A stretch of 64,000 nt of DNA from Acidobacteriota bacterium (GTDB taxonomy: Bacteria; Acidobacteriota; UBA6911): positions 113,209 to 177,208 of the forward strand of contig JAISUT010000012.1 of NCBI GenBank assembly GCA_031271905.1, in the 5' to 3' direction. Below are positions 34,917-43,104 of this stretch, one piece after another. Numbering within the stretch: position 1 is the first letter of the stretch; each line of letters opens with the position of its first letter. The position numbers were made by a program, and so were the translations under genes. Under the pieces are notes generated by a model. It ran no database searches. It was not told where the DNA came from and saw only the letters and a program-made list of their open reading frames with translations.

Positions 34917-36092
34917 ATGACTCGAAGAATCGTCAGCTTAACGATGGGGGTTTTGCTTGTATGCGCGGTCGGCGGTTTCGCCCTGCAGAGCGGAGTCTCC
35001 CCCCTTTCCAACTTTCAACTGAGGAACGACTACAAGAAGTACGAGGAGATCAGGAAAGAAGCGGACGTGCAGAAGCAGGCCGAACTGTTGCTCGCTTTCC
35101 TGAAAGAGCGCCCGATCAACCGGCTGCTCACCGACGCCGACTACAAAGACTACGTCTTTGGCGGCTACCAGGGCGCGATCCAGGCGCATTGGCAGACCAA
35201 GGATTGGGACAAGGCCGTCGCCTTGGCGGAAAGCCTGCTTGCCGCGTTGCCCACGGACGACGCCATCGACAACGACAACGACATCCCGCCCGACCTCCCC
35301 GCCGAGGATCCCGCCAGCGCGCCCTTCTATAAGAAAGGGCTCGCCGAGTTGCGCCAGAAGGTGAACAGCCTCGTCTTCACCACGTACTACACCGCCGAGA
35401 ATTGGCCCAAGGCCACCGAGGTCGCCGAGAAGCTTTACGCCGCGGCCCCCAGCGCCCCGGTCTTGAACGCGCTCGCCGACCTCTACCTGAAGGTGGGGGA
35501 CGTCGAAAAGTACCTGGACGCGGACAAGAAGATCCGCGCGGAAAACGCCGGGACCCCGGTCGGCGTCTTGGCGTTGCAGACGATGAACGCATACGTCCAG
35601 AAGCAAGACCTCCCCGCCGCCGTCGGCCTGTACGCGAAGGTCGTGGACAAGCTGGACAAGGACACTCAAGAGACCAAGGTGTTCCAGGCGACGGCGGTGT
35701 CCCTGTTCACGCCCACGGTGACCGCGAGCGAAGGCACCCCCGCCGGCGTGGACGAGGCGCAGTGGAAGCACGTGCGCGCCCTCTCCTACGAACTGACCGC
35801 GCAGGGCGCGTATGCGCAGAAGGACTATCCGAATGCGCTGGCGGCGTTCGACAAGGTCGTCGCCCTCGACCCGTCCAACGGCGACGCCTGGTACTACATC
35901 GGCTTTTGCAAATGGCAGATGAAGGATCCGGACGGCGCCATCGAGCCTTTCGCCAAGAGCACCGTGCTCGGCAAGGCGACTGCGGAGAGGGCCAAGGGGT
36001 ACCTCGAGCAGATATACAAGACCCGCCACAACGACACGCTCGACGGCTTGGATGAGGTGCTCGCCAAGGCGAAGGCGGACTTGGGGCTTTGA
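34917..36092 (+). CDS. Periplasmic TPR-repeat protein
   Basis: This is a 391-residue protein with a signal peptide (about 1-24, VSLTMGVLLVCAVGGFALQS) and helical repeats. The last two are clear TPRs: YELTAQGAYAQKDYPNALAA, then AFDKVVALDPSNGDAWYYIG and PDGAIEPFAKSTVLG. An Asp-rich insert (DDAIDNDNDIPPDLPAEDPA) sits near residue 115. TPR arrays mediate protein-protein contacts and no enzymatic motif is visible. AGGAG stands 7 nt before the ATG at 34917; the track's longer version lies within the untranslated leader. It has its own promoter and a large hairpin behind it. Confidence 0.75.
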   Translation: MTRRIVSLTMGVLLVCAVGGFALQSGVSPLSNFQLRNDYKKYEEIRKEADVQKQAELLLAFLKERPINRLLTDADYKDYVFGGYQGAIQAHWQTKDWDKAVALAESLLAALPTDDAIDNDNDIPPDLPAEDPASAPFYKKGLAELRQKVNSLVFTTYYTAENWPKATEVAEKLYAAAPSAPVLNALADLYLKVGDVEKYLDADKKIRAENAGTPVGVLALQTMNAYVQKQDLPAAVGLYAKVVDKLDKDTQETKVFQATAVSLFTPTVTASEGTPAGVDEAQWKHVRALSYELTAQGAYAQKDYPNALAAFDKVVALDPSNGDAWYYIGFCKWQMKDPDGAIEPFAKSTVLGKATAERAKGYLEQIYKTRHNDTLDGLDEVLAKAKADLGL

Positions 36093-36106
36093 TGGAGCGG
36101 GTGGGC

Positions 36107-36151
36107 GGGCGCATGCCGCCAGCTCCGTTTGCGAGCCGGCGGCATGCGCCC
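36107..36151 (+). terminator. Long perfect hairpin downstream of the TPR gene
   Basis: GGGCGCATGCCGCC (36107-36120) pairs perfectly with GGCGGCATGCGCCC (36138-36151) across a 17-nt loop. There is no T-run, so it may act as a mRNA 3'-end stabiliser or a factor-assisted terminator. Confidence 0.65.
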
Positions 36152-36272
36152 GCGCCCGCCAAACCTAACCGGGACGGGTGCGCCGGTCGGCTGGAATGCC
36201 GCGCCGCGCCCGCCCCGCCCCCTCCCGGCAAAGGGCGGAGCGCACATAAAGAGCAGGGCGAGGAAAAAAATC

Positions 36273-36301
36273 TGGCAATTCCGTCCGAGTCGTTTTAGAA
36301 T
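36273..36301 (+). promoter_or_regulatory. Possible rho promoter
   Basis: TGGCAA (36273-36278), a 17-nt spacer and TAGAAT (36296-36301). The -10 is good and the -35 weak. A leader of about 200 nt would include the repeat copy at 36352-36476. Confidence 0.35.
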
Positions 36302-36351
36302 CCTTTTTTCCACAGGTCGCGATTCGCGCGCAGTACCTGCACCAACATGAA

Positions 36352-36476
36352 GGGCATCTCTTTAAAAGCCCGCAGGCGAGGCGTCACCACCGCTTGAATG
36401 CAGGAGTCCGCCAAAGTGTACGGGCGTTTCCGGGCGAAAGGCGTTGGCGAGGCGTCCCGGGGTTTTAGAGGCGCCC
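36352..36476 (+). repeat. Dispersed palindrome, diverged long form, copy 5
   Basis: The outer arms GGGCATCTCTTTAAAAGCCC and CGGGGTTTTAGAGGCGCCC and a GCAGGCGAGGCGTCACC left arm identify it. The centre is more diverged than in other copies. It lies in the rho leader. Confidence 0.65.
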
Positions 36477-36506
36477 TTGATCTCATTACGAAACTACAGG
36501 TGTCCG

Positions 36507-37919
36507 ATGGCAGAGAAAGATATTCGTTCAAACAACGTTCCCCCGGCTTCCAACGATGCTTCCCCCGTCGCGCCCGCCGGCGCGCCGCCCACCCCCCCCG
36601 GCGACAAAAAACAGCCGGTTGCGGAGCCCCCCGGCCGGGACGGCAAAGACGCCAAAGAGGACGAGCAGCTCCACATCAGCGAGTTGCAGGCGATGAACAT
36701 CAAGGACTTGGTGCGCATCGCCAAGAAGTACAAGAACGTGGAGACCGGCAACAAGAGCAAGCAAGACCTCATCTTCGCGATCTTGCAGGCGCAGGCGGAA
36801 AAGCACGGCCTGATCTTCTCGGAAGGGGTGTTGGAGGTGTTGCCCGAAGGCTACGGCTTCCTCCGCTCCCCCGATTACAGCTACCTGCCGGGCCCGGACG
36901 ACATCTACATCTCCCCATCGCAGATCCGCAAGTTCGACCTGCGCACGGGCGACATCGTCTCCGGCCAGATACGGATGCCGAACGACGGCGAGCGCTACCT
37001 GGCGCTGGTGAAGGTCGACGCCGTCAACTTCGAGCCGCCCGAGGAGGCGCGCCGGCGCATCTTCTACGACAACCTGACGCCGCTCTACCCGCAGGAGCGG
37101 ATTCGCCTGGAGACCACGCGCGAGAACCTCTCCGCGCGCGTCATGGACATCTTCACCCCCATCGGCAAAGGGCAGCGCGGCCTGATCGTCTCCCCGCCGC
37201 GCACCGGGAAGACGATGCTGTTGCAGAGCATCGCCAACTCCATCAGCACCAACCATCCGGAGATATACCTGATCGTGCTGCTGATCGACGAGCGGCCCGA
37301 GGAGGTCACCGACATGGAGCGCTCCGTCAAGGGCGAGGTCATCAGCTCCACGTTCGACGAGCCCGCCTCGCGCCACGTCCAAGTCGCCGAAATCGTCATG
37401 GAGAAGGCCAAGCGCCTGGTGGAGCACAAGAAGGACGTGGTGATCCTGCTGGACAGCATCACGCGCCTGGCGCGCGCCTACAACACCGTCGTCCCCTCCA
37501 GCGGCAAGGTGCTTTCGGGAGGCGTGGACGCCAACGCCCTGGAGAAGCCCAAGCGCTTTTTCGGCGCGGCGCGCAAGATCGAGGAGGGGGGGAGCCTCAC
37601 CATCATGGCGACCGCCCTGATCGACACCGGCAGCCGCATGGACGACGTGATCTTCGAGGAGTTCAAGGGCACGGGCAACATGGAGATCATCCTCGACCGG
37701 AAGCTGGTGGACAAGCGCATCTTCCCCGCCATCGACATCAACCGCTCCGGCACCCGCAAGGAGGAGTTGCTGGTGGATCCCGTCGACTTGAACAAGATCT
37801 GGGTCTTGCGCAAGGTGCTGAACCCCCTGTCCATCGACGAGGCGATGGATCTGCTCCTGGACAAGCTGAAGAAGTCCGACAGCAACGGCGAGTTCCTGAC
37901 CTCGCTGAACAAGGGCTAG
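36507..37919 (+). CDS. rho: Transcription termination factor Rho
   Basis: This hexameric RNA helicase terminates transcripts and has 470 residues. After a low-complexity Pro/Ala N-terminus (about 1-50) come the Rho N-terminal SAP-like helices ([19 protein letters not shown]), the cold-shock RNA-binding domain ([17 protein letters not shown]) and the RecA-type ATPase. The ATPase has [11 protein letters not shown] (Walker A), [16 protein letters not shown] (Walker B) and [20 protein letters not shown]. The start is the ATG at 36507, not the track's upstream GTG lying inside the repeat. The short acidic/proline N-terminal insert is typical of several non-proteobacterial Rho proteins. Confidence 0.97.
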   Translation: MAEKDIRSNNVPPASNDASPVAPAGAPPTPPGDKKQPVAEPPGRDGKDAKEDEQLHISELQAMNIKDLVRIAKKYKNVETGNKSKQDLIFAILQAQAEKHGLIFSEGVLEVLPEGYGFLRSPDYSYLPGPDDIYISPSQIRKFDLRTGDIVSGQIRMPNDGERYLALVKVDAVNFEPPEEARRRIFYDNLTPLYPQERIRLETTRENLSARVMDIFTPIGKGQRGLIVSPPRTGKTMLLQSIANSISTNHPEIYLIVLLIDERPEEVTDMERSVKGEVISSTFDEPASRHVQVAEIVMEKAKRLVEHKKDVVILLDSITRLARAYNTVVPSSGKVLSGGVDANALEKPKRFFGAARKIEEGGSLTIMATALIDTGSRMDDVIFEEFKGTGNMEIILDRKLVDKRIFPAIDINRSGTRKEELLVDPVDLNKIWVLRKVLNPLSIDEAMDLLLDKLKKSDSNGEFLTSLNKG

Positions 37920-37964
37920 TCCCGGACGGCGCCCCGGCGCCAGGCGGCGACGGTTGCCTCCAAC

Positions 37965-40199
37965 CTACTCCCCCGGAGGCCGCGCCTCCGGCCCCGTCGT
38001 CGTCGGTTCCGTCGGCGGCGCGGCGGCGGGGGGCGTGCTCGCGTCGGAGGCGGCGTCGCCGCGCCCCGCCTCTTCGCGCAACCGCTCCAGCTCCAGCGGA
38101 TGCTCTTCGGCCATCTCCTTCTCGGAGATCTTGCCGGTGATCCACGCCGTGTTCATCGGGTAGATGCTCGGGTTGAAGATGACGTAGTAGAAATGCCACA
38201 CCACGATCGCCAGCGTCGCCAGAAGCGCCTCGTAGAAATGGATCGTCCGCGACACGTCCCACGCCAGCTTGGTGAAGTGGTTGATGAAGAAGTTGTTGAA
38301 CCAGAGGAAGACGCCCGTCGCGAACATGATGACCATCCCCCAGACCAGCGCCCAGTATTCCGCCTTCTCGATGTAGCCGAAGCGGTCGAAGCGCGGCTTG
38401 ACCTGCGACCAGCCCGAGAGGTAGCGCACGTTGATGAAGAAGTCCTTCACGTCGCGCCACTTGGGGAAGAGGTCGACCGCGAGGCGCCGCCCGTGCCGCG
38501 TGAAAACAAGGACTATGACGTGCAGCAGGCTGAACGACATGATCGAGACCGCCGCCGCGCGATGCACAATGCCCCGCACTTCGAAGAACTGCGGCCAATA
38601 CGCGCGGATGGCGTTGACCCACCAGGCGTCCGGGAAGCGGAGCATGAAGCCGGTCATCGCCAGGAGCAGGAAGCTGACGAGCAGCCCGGCGTGTTGCAGG
38701 CGGTCGAGCGCCGTCATGCGCACGTACTGCGCCGGACTGTAGCGGGAAAGCGGCCGGCGGCCCCAGCGCACGTCGAAGCGCCGTTTGGTGCGCTTGAGGA
38801 AGTCGAGCAGGTTGTGGATGAACATCAGCCCGATCACGACGGCGATGAAGGCGAGGTAGCCCGTCCGGATCCAGAACAGCACCCCTTCGCGCGTCTCCCC
38901 CGCCTCCTGCACGTGGACCAGGCCGCGCGCGAAATTCTCGTTCGCCCCCGGATGGCAGTTGCCGCAGGTGGTCGTCAGGTTCTTCGCGCTGATGGTCGAG
39001 TCGGGGTCGGACGACGGTTTGATGTTGTGGACTCCGTGGCAACTGGCGCAGTTGGCGACCTCCAGCGAGCCGCCGCGCGACGCCAGGCCGTGGAAGCTGT
39101 CGGCGAACGAGGCGAAGCGGTCGGCGGCGATGCCGTACTTCTGGCTGAGCTTCACCGAGTTGTGGCAGTTGGCGCAGACCTCCTCGGCGATGTTGGCGCG
39201 CGAGACCGTGGAGCGCGGATCTTGCGGCGAGTAGATGTGGTGGTCGCCGTGGCAGGATGTGCAGGTGGGCGACTCGGCGCTCCCCCGCGCCACCGCCATG
39301 CCGTGCGTGCTGTCCTTGTAGGCGGCGGCCTCCTCCGTGTGGCACTTGCCGCAGGTGTCCGCCAGGTTCCACTTGTTGATCCTGGATGTGGACTCCCGCA
39401 CGTTCTGCTCGTCATGCACCCCGTGGCAGTCGCCGCAGGTCGCCGCACCCAGGTTGCCGGCGGCGAGCGCCTTGCCATGCACGGTGGTGAGGTAGCCGGA
39501 CATGAAACGCTCGGAGAAGCCGACCTGCCCCCGTATGGCGGGGTCGTTCAGATGGCAACCCAGGCAGAACCCCGGCTCGTTCTTCCGGTTGAGGGGCGAC
39601 GCCTCGTCCTGGACGGCGACCACCTTGTGCGAGCCGTGGCAGATCACGCAGTTCGGCGACTGGGGCGCGTCCCGGTCCAGGAAGCGGGCGTGTTCGGAGA
39701 CCTTGAACGCCTCGGCCTCCGCCGCGTGGCATTTGCCGCAGGTGGCGGCGACCGTCATCCGGTTCACTCCCGAGCGCGGGCTTTTCACCGGGACGACGTC
39801 ATGCGCCCCGTGGCAGCTCTTGCAGGTCACGGCGCCGCCCTGCGCGTGGACGCTCCGCCCGAACCCCTTGATTTCGTCCGTGGCGTGGCACGACTCGCAA
39901 CGCACCTTCTGGACGGGCGCGGCGTGGGGGATGGCGCCGGGGTTGAAGCCCTTGTGGCAGGCGGAGCAGGAGAGCGCCCCGTGCGCCGACGCCTGGAGCT
40001 TCGCGCCGTCCACGTAGAGGGGGATTTTGCGCCCTTGCCGGGTGGCTGTGAGCGTCTTGACGCCGTGGCACATCGTGCAGGCGGCGTCGGACGACTGCCC
40101 GTGGAGCGTCGCCACCCCACCTGCGGCGTACACGGACGCGCACACGAGGAGCGAGGACAGGAGAACCGGAAGGAAACCCGCACGCGACCTTGAAGTCAT
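37965..40199 (-). CDS. CbcL-like quinone-cytochrome: 13-haem c-type domain fused to a b-type membrane domain
   Basis: This 744-residue protein has a signal peptide (about 8-27) and thirteen CxxCH haem-binding motifs over about residues 40-415 (CTMCH, CSACH, CESCH, CKSCH, CGKCH, CVICH, CLGCH, CGDCH, CGKCH, CTSCH, CANCH, CASCH, CGNCH). A cytochrome b561/FdnI-like domain follows (about 440-690) with histidines placed in helices (RLQHAGLLV, IVHRAAAV, FSLLHVIV, TIHFYEALL, VVWHFYYV). The C-terminal tail is acidic and Pro-rich. The architecture is that of Geobacter CbcL, an inner-membrane menaquinol oxidoreductase feeding periplasmic and extracellular electron transfer, with more haems. The start at 40199 is my choice; the ATG at 40211 is possible. 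It is convergent with rho. Confidence 0.88.
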   Translation of the reverse strand: MTSRSRAGFLPVLLSSLLVCASVYAAGGVATLHGQSSDAACTMCHGVKTLTATRQGRKIPLYVDGAKLQASAHGALSCSACHKGFNPGAIPHAAPVQKVRCESCHATDEIKGFGRSVHAQGGAVTCKSCHGAHDVVPVKSPRSGVNRMTVAATCGKCHAAEAEAFKVSEHARFLDRDAPQSPNCVICHGSHKVVAVQDEASPLNRKNEPGFCLGCHLNDPAIRGQVGFSERFMSGYLTTVHGKALAAGNLGAATCGDCHGVHDEQNVRESTSRINKWNLADTCGKCHTEEAAAYKDSTHGMAVARGSAESPTCTSCHGDHHIYSPQDPRSTVSRANIAEEVCANCHNSVKLSQKYGIAADRFASFADSFHGLASRGGSLEVANCASCHGVHNIKPSSDPDSTISAKNLTTTCGNCHPGANENFARGLVHVQEAGETREGVLFWIRTGYLAFIAVVIGLMFIHNLLDFLKRTKRRFDVRWGRRPLSRYSPAQYVRMTALDRLQHAGLLVSFLLLAMTGFMLRFPDAWWVNAIRAYWPQFFEVRGIVHRAAAVSIMSFSLLHVIVLVFTRHGRRLAVDLFPKWRDVKDFFINVRYLSGWSQVKPRFDRFGYIEKAEYWALVWGMVIMFATGVFLWFNNFFINHFTKLAWDVSRTIHFYEALLATLAIVVWHFYYVIFNPSIYPMNTAWITGKISEKEMAEEHPLELERLREEAGRGDAASDASTPPAAAPPTEPTTTGPEARPPGE

Positions 40200-40316
40200 A
40201 TCCGCAACCATCCCGCCATCGGCAAACGGGTGTGATTCTATCACGAAGGGGGCGTGCCGCAATGTGGAAAAACGTCCGGCGCGCCAGCCTCTCGCGACGC
40301 GCCAGCGGCGGGCGCC

Positions 40317-40925
40317 CTACGCCACCTTCTGCAAGATCGCCCGGCGGATTTCCCGGTAGTCGACGACCTCGCTGATGGTGATCTCGAACGGGCTGGAGTT
40401 GCCCCTGGCGGAGCGCGTCCCGCCCGCCGTGCTGATTCCGATGCTGGCGGTGTCGATCAGTTGGCTGAGCAGCCCGCGCCGCACCTCGGCGTCCGTTATC
40501 CTGCCGTAGGGCACGAACCGGGAATGCTTGAACAGCAGGCCGCCGATCGAATAGACGCCGCTTTGCGTCAGGACGAAATGGAAGCTCCTGAAACTGGCGG
40601 TGAAAAGCGGGACGGCGACCAGGGAGAAGACTAGGAACAGGGGGATCCCCCGGGAGGGCGTGTCCGTCGGGCTGGTGCTCGCGAATTCCTCCGCCGGGCG
40701 GGGGCTGAGGTCGCCCGTCGCCGAATGGTCGAATTCGTTCATCACCGAGGCCGCAGGGAAGATGGCGGCGTGCAGCCCGATCAACTGCACGCATAGGAAC
40801 GCCGCGCACGCCGCGAGGGGCAAAGCCGCCGCAACGGCCTTCACCCAACACATCTTTTCCGCGGTTTGCGTGTGCGCGACGCTCCGGTCTCCAGGCTTCA
40901 GATGGCTTCTCCAGTCGTTGTTCAT
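40317..40925 (-). CDS. Membrane protein with a bacterial PH-like domain
   Basis: This 202-residue protein has two hydrophobic segments (about 24-52, KAVAAALPLAACAAFLCVQL; about 93-113, GIPLFLVFSLVAVPLFTASF). A C-terminal domain follows with FVLTQSGVYSIGGLLFKHSR, FVPYGRITDAEVRRGLLSQL and a conserved G-x-x-S-x-x-R-G-x region. This resembles bPH_2 (YdbS/YdbT-type) domains, which typically sit at the membrane and have unclear function. The start is the ATG at 40925; the track's ORF extends upstream through non-coding repeats. It is divergent from the ECF sigma-factor gene. Confidence 0.7.
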   Translation of the reverse strand: MNNDWRSHLKPGDRSVAHTQTAEKMCWVKAVAAALPLAACAAFLCVQLIGLHAAIFPAASVMNEFDHSATGDLSPRPAEEFASTSPTDTPSRGIPLFLVFSLVAVPLFTASFRSFHFVLTQSGVYSIGGLLFKHSRFVPYGRITDAEVRRGLLSQLIDTASIGISTAGGTRSARGNSSPFEITISEVVDYREIRRAILQKVA

Positions 40926-41245
40926 GAAATCCAGCACAGATCTCCCCCCGTTGCGGCATCTTGTCGAACTTGTCGAAAATCGTCGAAAATCGCGTCGTGG
41001 CGCGCCCCCCGCCCTGCGTCGAAACCCTGTGCGCCGTCGTTCATATCGGCAGCTAAATCGTTCCACATCATCGTTTTCGTCGCCGATGCGTCCCCGCCTG
41101 CGACTGCCCCCTTTCCGCACACCGCGTGTGAAGATTCCTTACGCCTCCGCCCCCGCCGCCGCCCGCAACCCCTTGAAAGGCAACGACGCGTCTTTGGCGC
41201 GGCAATTGCATGGAAAAGATGTTCGCAAATCGTGTGGGGAGGATC
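40926..41245. other. Divergent intergenic region between the PH-domain gene and the ECF sigma gene
   Basis: No gene is supported here. Near the PH gene, GTCGAA recurs (TTGTCGAACTTGTCGAAAAT, then CGTCGAAAATC), a short phased direct repeat that may be a regulator site. The rest is GC-rich. I could not assign an ECF-type promoter. Confidence 0.4.
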
Positions 41246-42055
41246 ATGAAAGAGAGCCTGGCAACCGCAGCACGCAATTCCACCGCGCCCGCCGCCGACC
41301 CGTCGGCGCCCCTGCCGACCGAGCTGTCCGGCGACCCGTCCAGCATGCAGGATCGGACGCTGATCAGCCGGACGAGGGACGGCGACCAGGACGCCTTCGA
41401 GGAGCTGGTGCGCAAGTACCAGCGCCATTTGCTGAACCTCGTCTGCTGGCACGCGGGCCCGGCCGCCGACACCGACGACATCCTGCAACTCATCCTCTGC
41501 AAGGTCTATTTCTCCCTGAAGAAGTTCGACCTCAACCGGCCTTTCTACCCCTGGCTGCGCCGCATCGCCGTCAACCGTTGTTTCGACGAGCGCCGCCGCC
41601 TGCGCCGCCGCAAGGCGCTGACCTTCGCCGAGCTCGATTTGGATGAGGGGGGCGTCGGGATGGAGGCGCCGGCCGCCTCCTCGAACAACCCCTTTGCGGA
41701 GGAGAACCGCAAGGAGCTGGGCGACATGTTGCGGACGGTGCTGCTCCGGCTCCCCGACGACTACCGGGAGATACTCGTCCTGCACCATCTGGAGCAGCTC
41801 CCCTACGAGGAGGTCGCCCCCATGATGCGGTGCACGGCCCAGGCCGCGCGCGTCAAGGCGTGCCGGGCGCGGGCCGCGTTGCGCCGCCTGCTCCTGCGCA
41901 CCTGCGAGGAGTCCGCCATCCCCTTCTCCCCCTCCGACCTGACGCGCATCCTGGACGCCTGTTGCCGGCAGCCCGGCGCGGCGGGGGGGCGCGGCGCACC
42001 GCCGCGGGCGCCGCAAGCGTCGTTGGGCGGGGGCTTGGTGTTCTGCAACGCATAG
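41246..42055 (+). CDS. ECF-type RNA polymerase sigma factor
   Basis: This sigma-70 family protein has 269 residues from the ATG at 41246, which follows GGGGAGGATC. The track's ATG at 41210 adds 12 residues. Region 2 is seen in DAFEELVRKYQRHLLNLVCW and NRPFYPWLRRIAVNRCFDER; region 4 in LLRLPDDYREILVLHHLEQL and YEEVAPMMRCTAQAARVKAC. The protein is longer than typical ECF factors: about 45 residues precede region 2, and a Cys- and Pro-rich tail (RTCEESAIPF, LDACCRQPG) follows region 4. No anti-sigma gene is adjacent; the divergent PH-domain membrane protein is the only neighbour that could act with it (speculative). Confidence 0.88.
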   Translation: MKESLATAARNSTAPAADPSAPLPTELSGDPSSMQDRTLISRTRDGDQDAFEELVRKYQRHLLNLVCWHAGPAADTDDILQLILCKVYFSLKKFDLNRPFYPWLRRIAVNRCFDERRRLRRRKALTFAELDLDEGGVGMEAPAASSNNPFAEENRKELGDMLRTVLLRLPDDYREILVLHHLEQLPYEEVAPMMRCTAQAARVKACRARAALRRLLLRTCEESAIPFSPSDLTRILDACCRQPGAAGGRGAPPRAPQASLGGGLVFCNA

Positions 42056-42176
42056 GGGAACCTCAAAAAAAACCGGACGCTGCGTTGCGCCTTGGGTGAA
42101 AAGCGGAGTTCGCCGAGGCGGATGGGCGTTTTCGACCTGCGGCGACGCCTTTTCCGCGAGGTTTTTAGAGGCTCCC
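42055..42176 (-). repeat. Dispersed palindrome, long form, copy 6 (reverse orientation)
   Basis: Here the arm with CCGGACGCTGCGTTGCGCCT comes first and CGACCTGCGGCGACGCCTTT last, so this copy is inverted relative to copies 1 and 2. It ends in GGTTTTTAGAGGCTCCC. It starts at the stop of the ECF sigma gene. Confidence 0.88.
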
Positions 42177-42306
42177 ATAAGGGGGGCGGGGGCGCGTCGA
42201 GGGGCCGAGGTGCGGCGGTCGCCGGCGCCCGCCGGTTCCGGCCGGCGCGACGATTTCGAGGCGGCGGTTGTTTATGCGACGGCTTTTTAATGTTATAAAA
42301 CATGCC

Positions 42307-43059
42307 ATGAAAACGCACCGGTTGCCATTGTCGCTGTCTTTATGCGCTTGCGGGCTCCTGGCGGGGCTCGCCGCCGTCGCTGCGGCGCAGTCGCCTGCGC
42401 AACAGCAGCAGGCCCAGGCCAAGCCGCCCGACCCGTGGCCGGGCGCCAAGATGGCGTGGCCCAAGCCGTCCGACTGGCTGGAGGGCGCGATCAAGCGGTT
42501 GGAGAAGATGCGGGAGCCTCGGCAGGGCGGGGGGCAGGCGCGGCAGGAGGAAGACGCCGACCGGCTGCTGGAGCGGGCGGCGGACGTCTTGGACTTGGCG
42601 CGGGCCGTCGCGAAGAAAGGCGCGGGCTCGACTGGAGCGGGCGTGGCGGGTGCGGACGGCGCGGCCGCCACGGCGGCAGGCGCGAACACCGGCGACCAGT
42701 TCCGCTACGGACGCTACATCGCCGCCGCCGGGTCGTTGATGGACGCCGCCGACCGCGTCCGGTGGGCGCGCCGCGGCGAACCCAAGCCGGAGGAGTTCGA
42801 TTTCTGGGGGGCGGGCTTCATCCTGCAGGGTTGCTATTTCCGCGTGCGGCAGGCAAATTATTTCGCGGACATGAGCGGCGCGAGGAAGTCGGAGCAATAT
42901 GTGGAGCTCGCCAGCAGCCTGTACCAGCAGGGGCGCAGCGCCTATGACGCGAAGGAGTACAGCCGGGCGCGCCTGTACGGGGACGCATCCTCCTCCGTGG
43001 TCTTCGCCCTGGAGTGCCTGGCGCAAGCCGCCACGCCCGATCCGCACATCTACAAATAG
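42307..43059 (+). CDS. Secreted helical protein of unknown function
   Basis: This 250-residue protein has a signal peptide (about 5-24, LSLSLCACGLLAGLAAVAAA). After a Gln/Pro-rich spacer the mature part is mostly helical and rich in Ala, Arg and Glu, with EEDADRLLERAADVLDLARA and a C-terminal SLYQQGRSAYDAKEYSRARL that resembles a single TPR. I do not recognise the family. The start is the ATG at 42307; other starts upstream are weak, and TATAAA lies just 8 nt before it. It precedes the histidine kinase by 45 nt on the same strand, so it could be part of that signalling operon. Confidence 0.55.
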   Translation: MKTHRLPLSLSLCACGLLAGLAAVAAAQSPAQQQQAQAKPPDPWPGAKMAWPKPSDWLEGAIKRLEKMREPRQGGGQARQEEDADRLLERAADVLDLARAVAKKGAGSTGAGVAGADGAAATAAGANTGDQFRYGRYIAAAGSLMDAADRVRWARRGEPKPEEFDFWGAGFILQGCYFRVRQANYFADMSGARKSEQYVELASSLYQQGRSAYDAKEYSRARLYGDASSSVVFALECLAQAATPDPHIYK

Positions 43060-43104
43060 GCGGAGGCGCCGCCCCGCCGCCGCCGTAGGAGCGTCATAGG
43101 AAAT

